Shown here piece after piece: positions 30,698 to 38,452 of a stretch of 64,000 bases of DNA. A program made the position numbers and the translations under genes. The notes under the pieces are model-generated. The model made no database searches. It was not told where the DNA came from and saw only the letters and a list, made by a program, of their open reading frames with translations. The stretch's first letter is position 1. Each line of letters begins with the position of its first letter. Source of the DNA: Corynebacterium diphtheriae. GTDB taxonomy: Bacteria > Actinomycetota > Actinomycetes > Mycobacteriales > Mycobacteriaceae. The stretch spans positions 930,001 through 994,000 of the forward strand of contig NZ_LN831026.1 in the NCBI RefSeq assembly GCF_001457455.1, written 5' to 3'.

Positions 30698-31387
30698 ATG
30701 CGTCTTGTCATTGCTCGTTGTTCTGTCGATTATATTGGTCGCCTCGAAGCTCACCTTCCGATGGCCGATCGTCTACTCATGGTCAAAGCTGATGGATCTG
30801 TTTCTATTCATGCTGATGACCGTGCATACAAGCCTCTGAACTGGATGACACCTCCGTGTACGTTAACGGAAACGACGCATGAGGAATCGGAGACTGGTGA
30901 ATCGATTCCGCTATGGATCGTTGAAAATAAAAAAGGTGAGCAGCTGCGTATCACGATTGAAGCACTGCACTCCGATATGTATTACGACTTGGGTGAGGAC
31001 CCAGGGCTACAAAAAGACGGCGTTGAGGCGCATCTCCAAGAGCTTCTAGCTGAGCATATTGAAACGCTTGGCGACGGCTACTCGTTAGTGCGTAGGGAAT
31101 ACCCCACACCAATTGGCCCCGTCGATATTCTGTGCCGTGATGATAAAGGTGGCTCCGTCGCCGTCGAAATTAAGCGCCGTGGTGGCATTGATGGCGTTGA
31201 GCAATTAAGTCGTTACCTTGAGCTGCTTAACCGTGATGATTTACTCGCACCAGTGGCAGGTGTATTTGCAGCCCAGCACATTAAACCGCAGGCTCGGACT
31301 TTGGCTGAAGACCGTGGAATTCGATGCGTCACACTTGATTATGATTCTCTGCGTGGCATTGAATCGACAGAACTGCGACTGTTCTAG
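30698..31387 (+). CDS. nucS: mismatch-specific endonuclease NucS/EndoMS
   Basis: A 229-residue protein matching NucS, the enzyme that replaces MutS/MutL mismatch repair in actinobacteria by cutting both strands at G-T, G-G and T-T mismatches, aided by the sliding clamp. The N-terminal DNA-binding/dimer domain begins [21 protein letters not shown]. The C-terminal RecB-like nuclease has the PD-(D/E)XK pattern: the Asp in GPVDILC and EIK near residue 157. [10 protein letters not shown] helix follows. A C-terminal RLF resembles the clamp-binding tail seen in the family. The ATG at 30698 gives the conserved N-terminus; a TTG two codons upstream is the alternative. Confidence 0.93.
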   Translation: MRLVIARCSVDYIGRLEAHLPMADRLLMVKADGSVSIHADDRAYKPLNWMTPPCTLTETTHEESETGESIPLWIVENKKGEQLRITIEALHSDMYYDLGEDPGLQKDGVEAHLQELLAEHIETLGDGYSLVRREYPTPIGPVDILCRDDKGGSVAVEIKRRGGIDGVEQLSRYLELLNRDDLLAPVAGVFAAQHIKPQARTLAEDRGIRCVTLDYDSLRGIESTELRLF

Positions 31388-31415
31388 TTAGTTTTGTGTG
31401 AGAGGTTGATCTAAC

Positions 31416-31700
31416 GTGGGGCGAAGAAATAGAAGAGCAGTGCCGGAATTACGCGCTTTACCGCGAGATGGCGCAACTTACTACGGAACTCAGGTTGTAG
31501 AGGGTCCGCAGTGGACTAATGGTGAACTGTACTTGATGCGGCATATGGGTTCGCATGCTGCCGTGAAGTTCTACGTATGTCCAGGATGTAATCAAAATAT
31601 TCCTCCGGGAATTGCGCATATTGTGGCGTGGCCCAAAGATTCTGTTCGAGGCGCTGACGATCGACGCCACTGGCATCGTTCATGTTGGGAACGTCGCTAA
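31416..31700 (+). CDS. small conserved actinobacterial protein with putative zinc site
   Basis: A 94-residue protein beginning with a basic stretch (GTG at 31416). The C-terminal half carries CPGCNQN, then HIVAW and HWHRSC: a C-x2-C plus H/C pattern that could hold one zinc ion. I know it only as a conserved hypothetical, sometimes labelled ATP/GTP-binding, with no demonstrated function. It lies 28 bases after nucS on the same strand and is probably co-transcribed, so a link to DNA handling is possible but unproven. Confidence 0.75.
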   Translation: MGRRNRRAVPELRALPRDGATYYGTQVVEGPQWTNGELYLMRHMGSHAAVKFYVCPGCNQNIPPGIAHIVAWPKDSVRGADDRRHWHRSCWERR

Positions 31701-31716
31701 TAAACAGCTAATGCAA

Positions 31717-31764
31717 AAGAGCGGCCGGTATCCCCTTGCAGTCAAAGGGATACCGGCCGCTCTT
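31717..31764. terminator. bidirectional terminator
   Basis: Perfect 18-bp inverted repeat (31717-31734 with 31747-31764) between convergent genes, the strongest hairpin in this part of the window. Confidence 0.9.
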
Positions 31765-31777
31765 GGCTAGAAACGCC

Positions 31778-32236
31778 TTACTTCTGTGGCTCGGTGAGCT
31801 CTAGGAGGACGCCGCCGGCATCCTTTGGGTGAACAAAATTAATACGAGCGCCAGCGGTGCCGTTCTTTGGTTCTGGGTAGAGAAGGCGAACGCCCTGAGC
31901 TTTGAGGTGCTCAGAGAGCGCGTCGATGTCTGAGGTGCGCAGGCACATTTGCTGCAAGCCTGGGCCCTTCTTATCGATGAACTTAGCAATGGTGGATTCT
32001 TCGTTCAATGGAGCGAGAATCTGGATCATTCCATCGGTTTCCTTGAGGTTCTTAGGGCCAATCATGGCCTCATGAACGCCTTGCTCCTCGTTAACCTCAT
32101 CGTGGTGGTTAACCCAGCCGAATGCAGAACGGTAGAATTCGACGGCTGCGTCGAAGTCTGGAACTGCGATGCCTACGTGGTCTAGGCAGATAACGAGCTC
32201 GTGTGGAATATCAATGGCTGAAATATCGGTACTCAT
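31778..32236 (-). CDS. mce: methylmalonyl-CoA epimerase
   Basis: A 152-residue vicinal-oxygen-chelate (glyoxalase-like) protein. It should interconvert the R and S forms of methylmalonyl-CoA in propionate and odd-chain fatty acid metabolism. Metal-ligand positions are visible: His in CLDHVGIAV, Glu/Gln in the middle, a second His in NFVHPKDAGGVLLEL, and the final Glu in that segment. The ATG at 32236 has GGAAA upstream; the TTG three codons before is less likely. The M. tuberculosis homologue also lies near nucS. Confidence 0.88.
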   Translation of the reverse strand: MSTDISAIDIPHELVICLDHVGIAVPDFDAAVEFYRSAFGWVNHHDEVNEEQGVHEAMIGPKNLKETDGMIQILAPLNEESTIAKFIDKKGPGLQQMCLRTSDIDALSEHLKAQGVRLLYPEPKNGTAGARINFVHPKDAGGVLLELTEPQK

Positions 32237-32312
32237 GGTTTCCAACTTTAGCTACATCGACTGTCATGTGTGCGGATTTTGTGCATTCAAACCATATTTG
32301 GAGTGTGAGACT

Positions 32313-32639
32313 ATGCTCATTGACATGATTCTTGCATTTTCTGTAGCACCTACCGAAACCTCAAATAACAAGGCAGAAATGGCTGATGTAGTAGCAGAGG
32401 CCATCCGAGTTGTTCGCGAATCTGGTCTGCCGAATGAGACAAATGCCATGTTTACTTTGATCGAAGGGGAGTGGGATGAAGTCATGGCTGTGGTGAAGAA
32501 AGCCACCGACGCTGTTCTTGCTGTGTCTCCTCGGGCAAGCCTTGTTATTAAGGCAGATATCCGACCAAGTTACACAGGGCAATTGCAGCAGAAGGTAGCA
32601 TCGGTGGAGCGTGTGCTTGCAGGGGATTCGGAGAGCTAA
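32313..32639 (+). CDS. UPF0045 / thiamine-binding-like family protein
   Basis: A 108-residue protein of the UPF0045 (YqgV/MTH1187) family, a ferredoxin-like fold in which some members bind thiamine. It shows the typical start (MILAFSVAPTE) and NAMFTLIEGEWDEVMAVV. The ATG at 32313 has GGAG at a good distance; ATG 32325 is also possible, and the longer reading from 32169 overlaps the epimerase gene. Its stop lies two bases from the stop of the convergent ABC gene. Confidence 0.78.
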   Translation: MLIDMILAFSVAPTETSNNKAEMADVVAEAIRVVRESGLPNETNAMFTLIEGEWDEVMAVVKKATDAVLAVSPRASLVIKADIRPSYTGQLQQKVASVERVLAGDSES

Positions 32640-32641
32640 AC

Positions 32642-33463
32642 CTATTGCAGATTTTCTAGGACTGATACATCAGGTTGAGGCATGCTTTTGGGCACGATCA
32701 CCACATGATCGTCGATGGTATGAACATCAACATTGATTTCAAATACCTCGGAAATCAATTGTGGTGTCATGATGCTGCTTGGAGCGCCTTCGGCATAGAC
32801 TGCGCCACCTTTCATCACAATAAGATGGTCGGCATATCTAACAGCCTGTTGTAGATCGTGCAAGACGGTCACAATAGTTCGTCCGAGCTGTTGCCGCAGT
32901 GCTCGGGCGAGCTCTAAAAGCTGGTATTGGTGGGCTACATCGAGATACGTTGTGGGCTCGTCTAGGAGAACTACGGGTGTGTTTTGGGCCAGCACCATTG
33001 CGAGCCAGACTCGTTGACGTTGGCCGCCAGAAAGTTCAGTAACGCGGCGGTGGCGTAGTTGTGCCGTGCCGGTTGCTAGGAGGGCGGAATCAACTGCTTG
33101 AGCATCCTTAGTTGACCACTGTCGCAGAAGGGTTTGGTAGGGGAAACGACCTCTGCCTACGAGTTCTTCGACAGTAATATCAGTTGGTGCAAGTGCTGTT
33201 TGTGGCAGCAAAGCGATACGTTGGGCTATGTATTTTGTGTGCAAAGAATCCAGCGGGTTGTCACCTAGATATACTTGCCCAGTGTGTGGTTGAAGAATTC
33301 GGGCGAAGCTTTTTAATAGTGTGGATTTTCCACAACCATTTGGCCCAATGATGGCTGTGAATTGTCCTTGCGGCACCTCGACCGTGAGATCAGTACTTAC
33401 TGTGTGCTTATCCCACGCCAATGTGACGGAATCGGTACGAAGAATGGGGGAAGTGCTGGTCAT
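32642..33463 (-). CDS. iron-siderophore ABC transporter ATP-binding protein
   Basis: A 273-residue FecE/FepC-type ATPase. Walker A is GPNGCGKST (residues 40-48), the signature is LSGGQRQRV, Walker B is VVLLDEPTTYLD, and the switch His is in TVLHDLQQA. It powers the two permeases encoded upstream; its ATG overlaps the stop of the second permease (ATGA). From position in the gene order it corresponds to what I recall as the frgCBAD locus of C. diphtheriae; this is memory, not a search. Iron control through the DtxR-like box upstream of the operon is inferred. Confidence 0.92.
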   Translation of the reverse strand: MTSTSPILRTDSVTLAWDKHTVSTDLTVEVPQGQFTAIIGPNGCGKSTLLKSFARILQPHTGQVYLGDNPLDSLHTKYIAQRIALLPQTALAPTDITVEELVGRGRFPYQTLLRQWSTKDAQAVDSALLATGTAQLRHRRVTELSGGQRQRVWLAMVLAQNTPVVLLDEPTTYLDVAHQYQLLELARALRQQLGRTIVTVLHDLQQAVRYADHLIVMKGGAVYAEGAPSSIMTPQLISEVFEINVDVHTIDDHVVIVPKSMPQPDVSVLENLQ

Positions 33464-34419
33464 GAGTTCTCCTTCGAGCCGCGGGCTATGAGCCACAGCA
33501 GGTACATGCCACCGATGGTGACGGTGACGAGGCCAACAGGAAGCTGGGTGGGGTAGAAAAGTCGCTGGCCGATGAGGTCGGCAACGATAATAAGCAAAGC
33601 GCCGATTACCGACGTCTCTACAAGTGGGGTTCGTGCAGACGACGTTAGTGCACAGGCAATGTGTGGAGACGCCAAAGCCACAAATGCGATGGGGCCTGCG
33701 ACAGCGGTGGTTGCTGCCACGAGGAATACTCCACCGACTAGGAGGAGGAGCTTGGTTAACTGCAATCGAAGTCCGAGGCCTACAGCGAGATCGTCTCCTA
33801 GGCTAAGAACATCGAGGAATCGCCGCAATGGAATGGTTGTGATGATAAGAATTGCTAGGACACAGCAGGCTGGTATCGCTATGGTCCAGCGGAGTCCATT
33901 GAGTGAGCCTGCACCCCAACTTGCAGCAGACAGTGCTGTGTCGAGTTCTCCGCGGGTGATTAGCCACCTATTGAGGGCCGAGAGCATTGCTGAGATTCCT
34001 AGGCCTACTAGGATGATGCGGAGGCCGTCGATACGCGTTCGGACTGACAGTGCGATCACCACGACTGAAACTGCTAGACCGCCGATGAGCGCACCGACAA
34101 TGGTGGCACCAAAGCCTGACCATCCAAGGAGGAAGGCTGCGATTACGCCGGTGTAGGCGCCGGTTGAAAATCCGATGACGTCAGGTGATCCGAGCGGGTT
34201 GCGTGTGAGGGATTGGAATAGTGACCCTGCTATGGCGAGTGCTGCGCCTACTAGGATTCCGGTGACCACTCGAGGCAAGCGCCACTGCATGACAACCGTG
34301 TGTGCTAATGGGGTTTCGCTGGTGAGAAGCTGCCAAGTACTTAGTCCGGCTCCGGGAATTACCAAGCTGTATGCCGCGGTGACTAGGAGGAAGGAGGAGA
34401 GTATGACGAGTGCACGCAT
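33460..34419 (-). CDS. iron-siderophore ABC transporter permease (FecCD family), second
   Basis: A 319-residue FecCD permease with about nine to ten membrane helices. Typical motifs: WRLPRVVTGILVGAALAIAGSLFQ (family entry helix), TRNPLGSPDVIGFSTGA and, near the end, IAFVALASPHIA. It pairs with the permease encoded just upstream to form the channel. Its ATG follows that stop after one base, and its end overlaps the ATPase gene. Confidence 0.92.
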   Translation of the reverse strand: MRALVILSSFLLVTAAYSLVIPGAGLSTWQLLTSETPLAHTVVMQWRLPRVVTGILVGAALAIAGSLFQSLTRNPLGSPDVIGFSTGAYTGVIAAFLLGWSGFGATIVGALIGGLAVSVVVIALSVRTRIDGLRIILVGLGISAMLSALNRWLITRGELDTALSAASWGAGSLNGLRWTIAIPACCVLAILIITTIPLRRFLDVLSLGDDLAVGLGLRLQLTKLLLLVGGVFLVAATTAVAGPIAFVALASPHIACALTSSARTPLVETSVIGALLIIVADLIGQRLFYPTQLPVGLVTVTIGGMYLLWLIARGSKENS

Positions 34420-34420
34420 G

Positions 34421-35428
34421 CTAAATCTCCTTGCGTTTCGTCTGCGCGTAAGCGATGAGGAATGGTGCGCCGATGAATGCGACGACCACGCCGGCGGGGA
34501 ATTCGCCTGGAACGATGATTCGGCCGAGGATATCGGCTGATAGCACGATGATGGGGCCGATGAGAGATGCGGTGGCCACTAAGCGTAGGAGGTTGGGGCC
34601 TACGATCCATCGTGCGATATGCGGAACCATAAGCCCTAGAAACGTAATTACCCCAGCTGCGGCAGTGGCGCTAGCAGCGAGTACGACGATTGCGATGAAT
34701 GTGAATAGCCGAGTTTTTGCTATCGACGCCCCCATGGTGATGGCCAACTCGTCTCCTAGGGATAATGCGTTGAGTTGTCTCATGCATGTTGCAGTGACGA
34801 GAATCCCTAGGATTAGTCCTACCCCTGCTACGGCTGCGGGTTGATAAGAACCGGCGTCGATGTTGCCGACCATCCAGCTCTTGAGTCGATCAAATGCTTG
34901 GGGATTCACTAGTGATAAGCCGTCGCCGATGCCAGTGAGTATTGCGCTTAGCGCTACACCGGCAAGTACGAGACGTAAGGGGTCAGAGCCTTTGCATGAG
35001 TTCATACTGAGTGCGTATACGCATGCTCCGGCTAGGATTGCGCCTAGTAGCGCGAGCGCGAATATGCTGATGTGACTTAGCGATCCAGCTAGAGCTATGC
35101 CGATGACAATGGTAAAAGCTGCGCCGGCGTTGATGCCGAATACACCGGTGTCCGCTAGGGGATTACGGGTTAATGCTTGAATTAGCACACCTGCGAGGCT
35201 CAGTGACGCACCGGCTGCAATGGCGATGAGCGTGCGGGGGATTCGGCGTCCCCAGATGATGTGGCTGTTTGTTGGGTCGCCGTAGTGTCTAAGAGCTGCA
35301 AGTATGTCAGGTGAGGTAATATTTCGAGCCCCGACTCCTAAACTCATAATGATCATGCAGAGGAGGATGATTACAAGGAAAGTGATAACTAAAGGCAATG
35401 GTAGCCGGACACGAGGTTGTCGAAGCAT
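34421..35428 (-). CDS. iron-siderophore ABC transporter permease (FecCD family), first
   Basis: A 335-residue FecCD permease: WGRRIPRTLIAIAAGASLSLAGVLIQ, TRNPLADTGVFGINAGA and VITFLGLMVPHIARW are the family blocks. It is the first gene of the minus-strand part of the importer. No ribosome site is seen before the ATG. TAGAAT on the minus strand (35435-35440) could serve as a -10 whose start site falls at the start codon, suggesting a leaderless transcript. Confidence 0.92.
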   Translation of the reverse strand: MLRQPRVRLPLPLVITFLVIILLCMIIMSLGVGARNITSPDILAALRHYGDPTNSHIIWGRRIPRTLIAIAAGASLSLAGVLIQALTRNPLADTGVFGINAGAAFTIVIGIALAGSLSHISIFALALLGAILAGACVYALSMNSCKGSDPLRLVLAGVALSAILTGIGDGLSLVNPQAFDRLKSWMVGNIDAGSYQPAAVAGVGLILGILVTATCMRQLNALSLGDELAITMGASIAKTRLFTFIAIVVLAASATAAAGVITFLGLMVPHIARWIVGPNLLRLVATASLIGPIIVLSADILGRIIVPGEFPAGVVVAFIGAPFLIAYAQTKRKEI

Positions 35429-35456
35429 TAGATAATTCTAACCAATTAATTTGAAA

Positions 35457-35475
35457 TTAGGGTAACCTGTCCAAC
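35457..35475. promoter_or_regulatory. DtxR-like iron box between divergent importer genes
   Basis: The 19-mer beginning TTAGGGTAACCT agrees with the DtxR consensus TWAGGTTAGSCTAACCTWA at about 13 of 19 positions, with a perfect left half (TTAGG). It overlaps a -10-like TAGGGT (35458-35463) and ends at the lipoprotein start codon. It is well placed to repress both directions under high iron. Confidence 0.6.
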
Positions 35476-36519
35476 ATGTTCGAAATATCCCGATCTCGTG
35501 CGAAAGCAATGCGTCCTTTCCTTGCCCTCGCCACAGCCACTGTAATGATGCTGTCCCTCGCAGCGTGTTCTTCTTCTGACAATTCCTCGACTAACGCTCA
35601 AGGTAACACTGATGTTGCCGTGGGTGGCCAGCGTTTTAGCACCGCTGATCAAGAAACTGCCAAGCTTGGTAGTGATGCACAACCTGGTCAATTCCCACGT
35701 ACCGTCGTTCATGCTGCTGGAACAACGGAGATCACAACAAAGCCCGAGCGTGTTGTTGTCCTTGATACCGGTGAATTAGATAGCGTCTTGTCTCTTGGGA
35801 TCACCCCAGTAGGAATGACCACTACCAAGGGTGCTAATCCAGTGCCGAGCTATCTCGCCGATAAGGTAAAAGACGTGGAGCGAGTTGGCACTATCAACGA
35901 GCTTAATATCGAGGCAATTGCTGCTTTGAAGCCCGACCTGATTATTGGTTCGCAATTGCGTGCCGACAAACTGTATCCGCAGCTTTCTGACATTGCGCCT
36001 ACGGTTTTTTCCATCCGACCAGGTTCTCCATGGAAGGAAAACTTCCTCCTCGTTGGCGAGGCACTTGGTATGGAAAAAGAAGCGGAAGAAAAACTGAATG
36101 AGTATGCTGACCGCGTTGCTGAGTTAAAGAATAACGTTCCTCAAAATACTGAGGTTTCTCTCGTTAGGTTTATGCCTAACAAGCTGAGGCTGTATGGAAA
36201 CAAGTCGTTGATCGGTGTTGTTCTTGCCGATGCTGGGCTTGCTCGCCCAGAAAAACAAAACGTTGATGATCTTGCTGTTGAAATTTCTCCAGAAAACATC
36301 GATCAAGCTGCAGGATCGGTCATCTTCTATACTTCCTACGGAAAGCCAGATGCTACAGGGGAAACCGCTGTAGTTGAGGGGCCGGCATGGAAAAACCTTG
36401 AAGCAGTGGCTGCGGGTAAGGCCCACCGCGTTAATGACGATGTGTGGTTCCTTGGTCTAGGGCCAACAGGCGCTATGGAGATTGTCTCGGACCTTCACGA
36501 CTACTTACTGAAGAAATAA
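35476..36519 (+). CDS. iron-siderophore substrate-binding lipoprotein
   Basis: A 347-residue class III binding protein (periplasmic binding protein 2 / FepB-BtuF type). The signal peptide ends in the lipobox LAAC with Cys31 as the lipidated residue. The mature part has the usual ITTKPERVVVLDTGELDSVLSLG start and ALKPDLIIGSQLRAD. It should deliver a ferric siderophore to the divergently encoded FecCD/FecE importer. ATG 35476 is taken although no ribosome site precedes it; ATG 35509 would give a shorter signal peptide. A strong hairpin follows. Confidence 0.92.
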   Translation: MFEISRSRAKAMRPFLALATATVMMLSLAACSSSDNSSTNAQGNTDVAVGGQRFSTADQETAKLGSDAQPGQFPRTVVHAAGTTEITTKPERVVVLDTGELDSVLSLGITPVGMTTTKGANPVPSYLADKVKDVERVGTINELNIEAIAALKPDLIIGSQLRADKLYPQLSDIAPTVFSIRPGSPWKENFLLVGEALGMEKEAEEKLNEYADRVAELKNNVPQNTEVSLVRFMPNKLRLYGNKSLIGVVLADAGLARPEKQNVDDLAVEISPENIDQAAGSVIFYTSYGKPDATGETAVVEGPAWKNLEAVAAGKAHRVNDDVWFLGLGPTGAMEIVSDLHDYLLKK

Positions 36520-36539
36520 AATCCTTCCGAAAAATTCTG

Positions 36540-36594
36540 ATCCGCTTCTAGTGAGCTAACAATCATTGCGATGCAAGTTCACTAGGAGCGGATC
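36540..36594. terminator. bidirectional terminator after the binding lipoprotein gene
   Basis: GATCCGCTTCTAGTGA pairs with TCACTAGGAGCGGATC around a long loop, followed by a T-rich stretch on the plus strand. One mismatch (T against G) lies inside the stem. It lies between convergent genes. Confidence 0.75.
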
Positions 36595-36615
36595 ATTTTC
36601 TTTGCCTTATTGAGG

Positions 36616-36999
36616 CTAAATACTTGGCCAGTGGGCGGGTGCAATGAATAGGTAGGTTCCGCCCATTACCAACACCATAAAGAGGATCAATAATCCAACG
36701 AGGCTGGTTCGCACTGCTGGATGGCGCTGACCGTACCAAGCAAAGAAGATATCCAGCTTGGATGCTAGCCAGATTGTAAGCCTGTGGGTAGGTGGATGCA
36801 CCAGAGAAAGTATTCCTAGCGCGATAAAAATACAGAGCCAACCAGGGGCTGGGGTAGGCAAGATGATGATGCCAAAGACTAGCAGGCACACACCTGCCAC
36901 TAGGAGAAGAGGAGAAAGGACAGGTCCATACCACGCAGCCTTCATGTGCAGGTGCCGATCCTGCATCTTGTTCATTAGGTTGTGGACCTTTTCTTCCAT
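36616..36999 (-). CDS. PGPGW/TIGR02611-type small membrane protein
   Basis: A 127-residue membrane protein with the loop TPAPGWL between two helices, close to the PGPGW motif of the TIGR02611 family, and about four hydrophobic segments in all. Function is unknown. The ATG at 36999 has GAGGGG upstream. It is a single gene, convergent with the lipoprotein gene and divergent from the thioredoxin-like gene. Confidence 0.75.
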   Translation of the reverse strand: MEEKVHNLMNKMQDRHLHMKAAWYGPVLSPLLLVAGVCLLVFGIIILPTPAPGWLCIFIALGILSLVHPPTHRLTIWLASKLDIFFAWYGQRHPAVRTSLVGLLILFMVLVMGGTYLFIAPAHWPSI

Positions 37000-37151
37000 C
37001 GCCCCTCACTGCACGCTCAGAAATTATAAAACTGAGTGTTATTTTAAGTGATACTTCGATTTACTTCATATAAAACGATCGACCACGCAAAAATTGGTGG
37101 AAGAACGTAGGCTGGCACAGGTAAATACTTTGCTGAGGAGTGAAAAATATC

Positions 37152-38048
37152 ATGACAACGCCCAATCGTTTTGTTGCAGGTGCGATTGATCTAGGAGAGG
37201 TAAAAGCTCGTGCGGAGGCGCGTTCTCAAGCACAGCGAGCGGGTCAGTCGTCTGTGACTGAGGTGGAGCCCACAGTAACCATCACTATGGATAACGTGGA
37301 AGAGCAGCTTATTAAGCGTTCCATGCAGGTTCCCGTTGTGGTGTTGATTGGTACTCCACGAAGCCCCGACTCGGAACAGTTACGAGCGGATCTTAGCCAG
37401 ATTGCCAGCGGCGCAAGCTTGAGTTTCATTTTCGCCTATATTGATGCGGACGCTACTCCGCAGGTTGCCCAAATGTTTGGCATTCAGGGCTTGCCGACGG
37501 TCGTGGCGTTGGCTCAAGGTCAGCCTTTGGCTAATTTTGAGGGCGGTCAGCCAATGGAAGCGTTGCAGCAATGGACAGCTGCCGTAGTTAAAGCCGTCGA
37601 AGGGAAACTACCGGGCATCACAGGTGATGATGCAGAAGCAGAGCCAGCAGAGGATCCTCGCTTTGAACCTGCTACTGAGGCATTGAATGCTGGCGATTTT
37701 GATGCGGCCATTGCGGTTTATGAGGAAATTTTGCGCCATGAACCAAAGAATCAGATGGCCTTGCAAGCGCGAGACAACGCCAGATTGTTGTCGCGTCTGA
37801 AGGATGCTGACCGGAGCGTCGATCCTATTGCTGTTGCAGATGCTGATCTACAGGACGTGGATAAAGCATTCGCTGCTGCTGATGCAGAGATCACGACTGG
37901 AAAAGTAGAGGAAGCGTTTGATCGTCTCATCGAACTGTTGCCTAACGAGAAAGTTAGGACGCGGTTGCTGGAATTGTATTCGGTGTTTGAGCCTAGTGAT
38001 TCTCGTGTGCAGGCTGCCCGATCAAAAATGGCAAGCAAATTGTTTTGA
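37152..38048 (+). CDS. thioredoxin-fold/TPR protein (CnoX/YbbN-like)
   Basis: A 298-residue cytoplasmic protein: an N-terminal tail, a thioredoxin fold (VPVVVLIGTPRSPDSEQLRADL, then FGIQGLPTVVAL with the cis-proline), and a C-terminal helical region resembling TPR repeats (ALNAGDFDAAIAVYEEILRHEPKNQMAL). This architecture matches CnoX (YbbN), a chaperone-like holdase in E. coli. The active-site CxxC is absent; the position reads RSPD and the whole protein has no cysteine, so a redox role is unlikely. The ATG at 37152 has AGGAG 12 bases upstream. Confidence 0.85.
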   Translation: MTTPNRFVAGAIDLGEVKARAEARSQAQRAGQSSVTEVEPTVTITMDNVEEQLIKRSMQVPVVVLIGTPRSPDSEQLRADLSQIASGASLSFIFAYIDADATPQVAQMFGIQGLPTVVALAQGQPLANFEGGQPMEALQQWTAAVVKAVEGKLPGITGDDAEAEPAEDPRFEPATEALNAGDFDAAIAVYEEILRHEPKNQMALQARDNARLLSRLKDADRSVDPIAVADADLQDVDKAFAAADAEITTGKVEEAFDRLIELLPNEKVRTRLLELYSVFEPSDSRVQAARSKMASKLF

Positions 38049-38218
38049 TCGTTAATGGGCTCTTCCGGTTTTAGAGTGCATTGATTAGTTCGCCGGGGGT
38101 TCGGGCGTGGCACTACGCGGAGTGGGACGTTTTCCATAACCATGGCTTGGCTGGGATTGGCTGGCGTTGGTGGGCGTTGGTGCGCGCGCCACCCCCGCTC
38201 ACCCCCGAAAAAGAAGGC

Positions 38219-38272
38219 ACTTCACACCAAATCTACTCAAACGGCCGGTTTGGAAGCGATTTGGTGTGAAGT
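38219..38272. repeat. 15-bp perfect inverted repeat, stem-loop of unknown role
   Basis: Arms at 38219-38233 (ACTTCACACCAAATC) and 38258-38272 pair perfectly around a 24-base loop. The loop itself contains CAAAC/GTTTG arms around a GGCC core. No T-run follows on either strand, so it is not a standard terminator. It could be a small RNA, an mRNA end protector or a dispersed repeat. Confidence 0.6.
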
Positions 38273-38394
38273 TCTGAGAAAAATGCTTCGAAATACCCCC
38301 GTTTATGCCGCGCAATCAGAAGTGAGCCAGAGTTTTGTAGGTTCCGAAAAACTTTTTAAGAAAAGCGCGGGTAGTAACTAGTAAAAGCGAGAAC

Positions 38395-38435
38395 GGTACG
38401 TTGCCGGCCAGTTTGATGCTGGTCGGCAACGTACC
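38395..38435 (-). terminator. terminator after glgB
   Basis: 17-base arms (38395-38411 and 38419-38435), one G-T type mismatch, seven-base loop, 17 bases past the glgB stop. Confidence 0.8.
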
Positions 38436-38452
38436 TTCTTACAACAGCGTGA

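Larger units (their letters stand above)
38049..38452. other. gene-free stretch with a long stem-loop and a terminator
   Basis: 404 bases without a supported gene on either strand. The stretch holds a G/C-skewed segment near 38150-38210, a 15-bp perfect stem-loop at 38219-38272 and the glgB terminator at 38395-38435. Confidence 0.6.
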
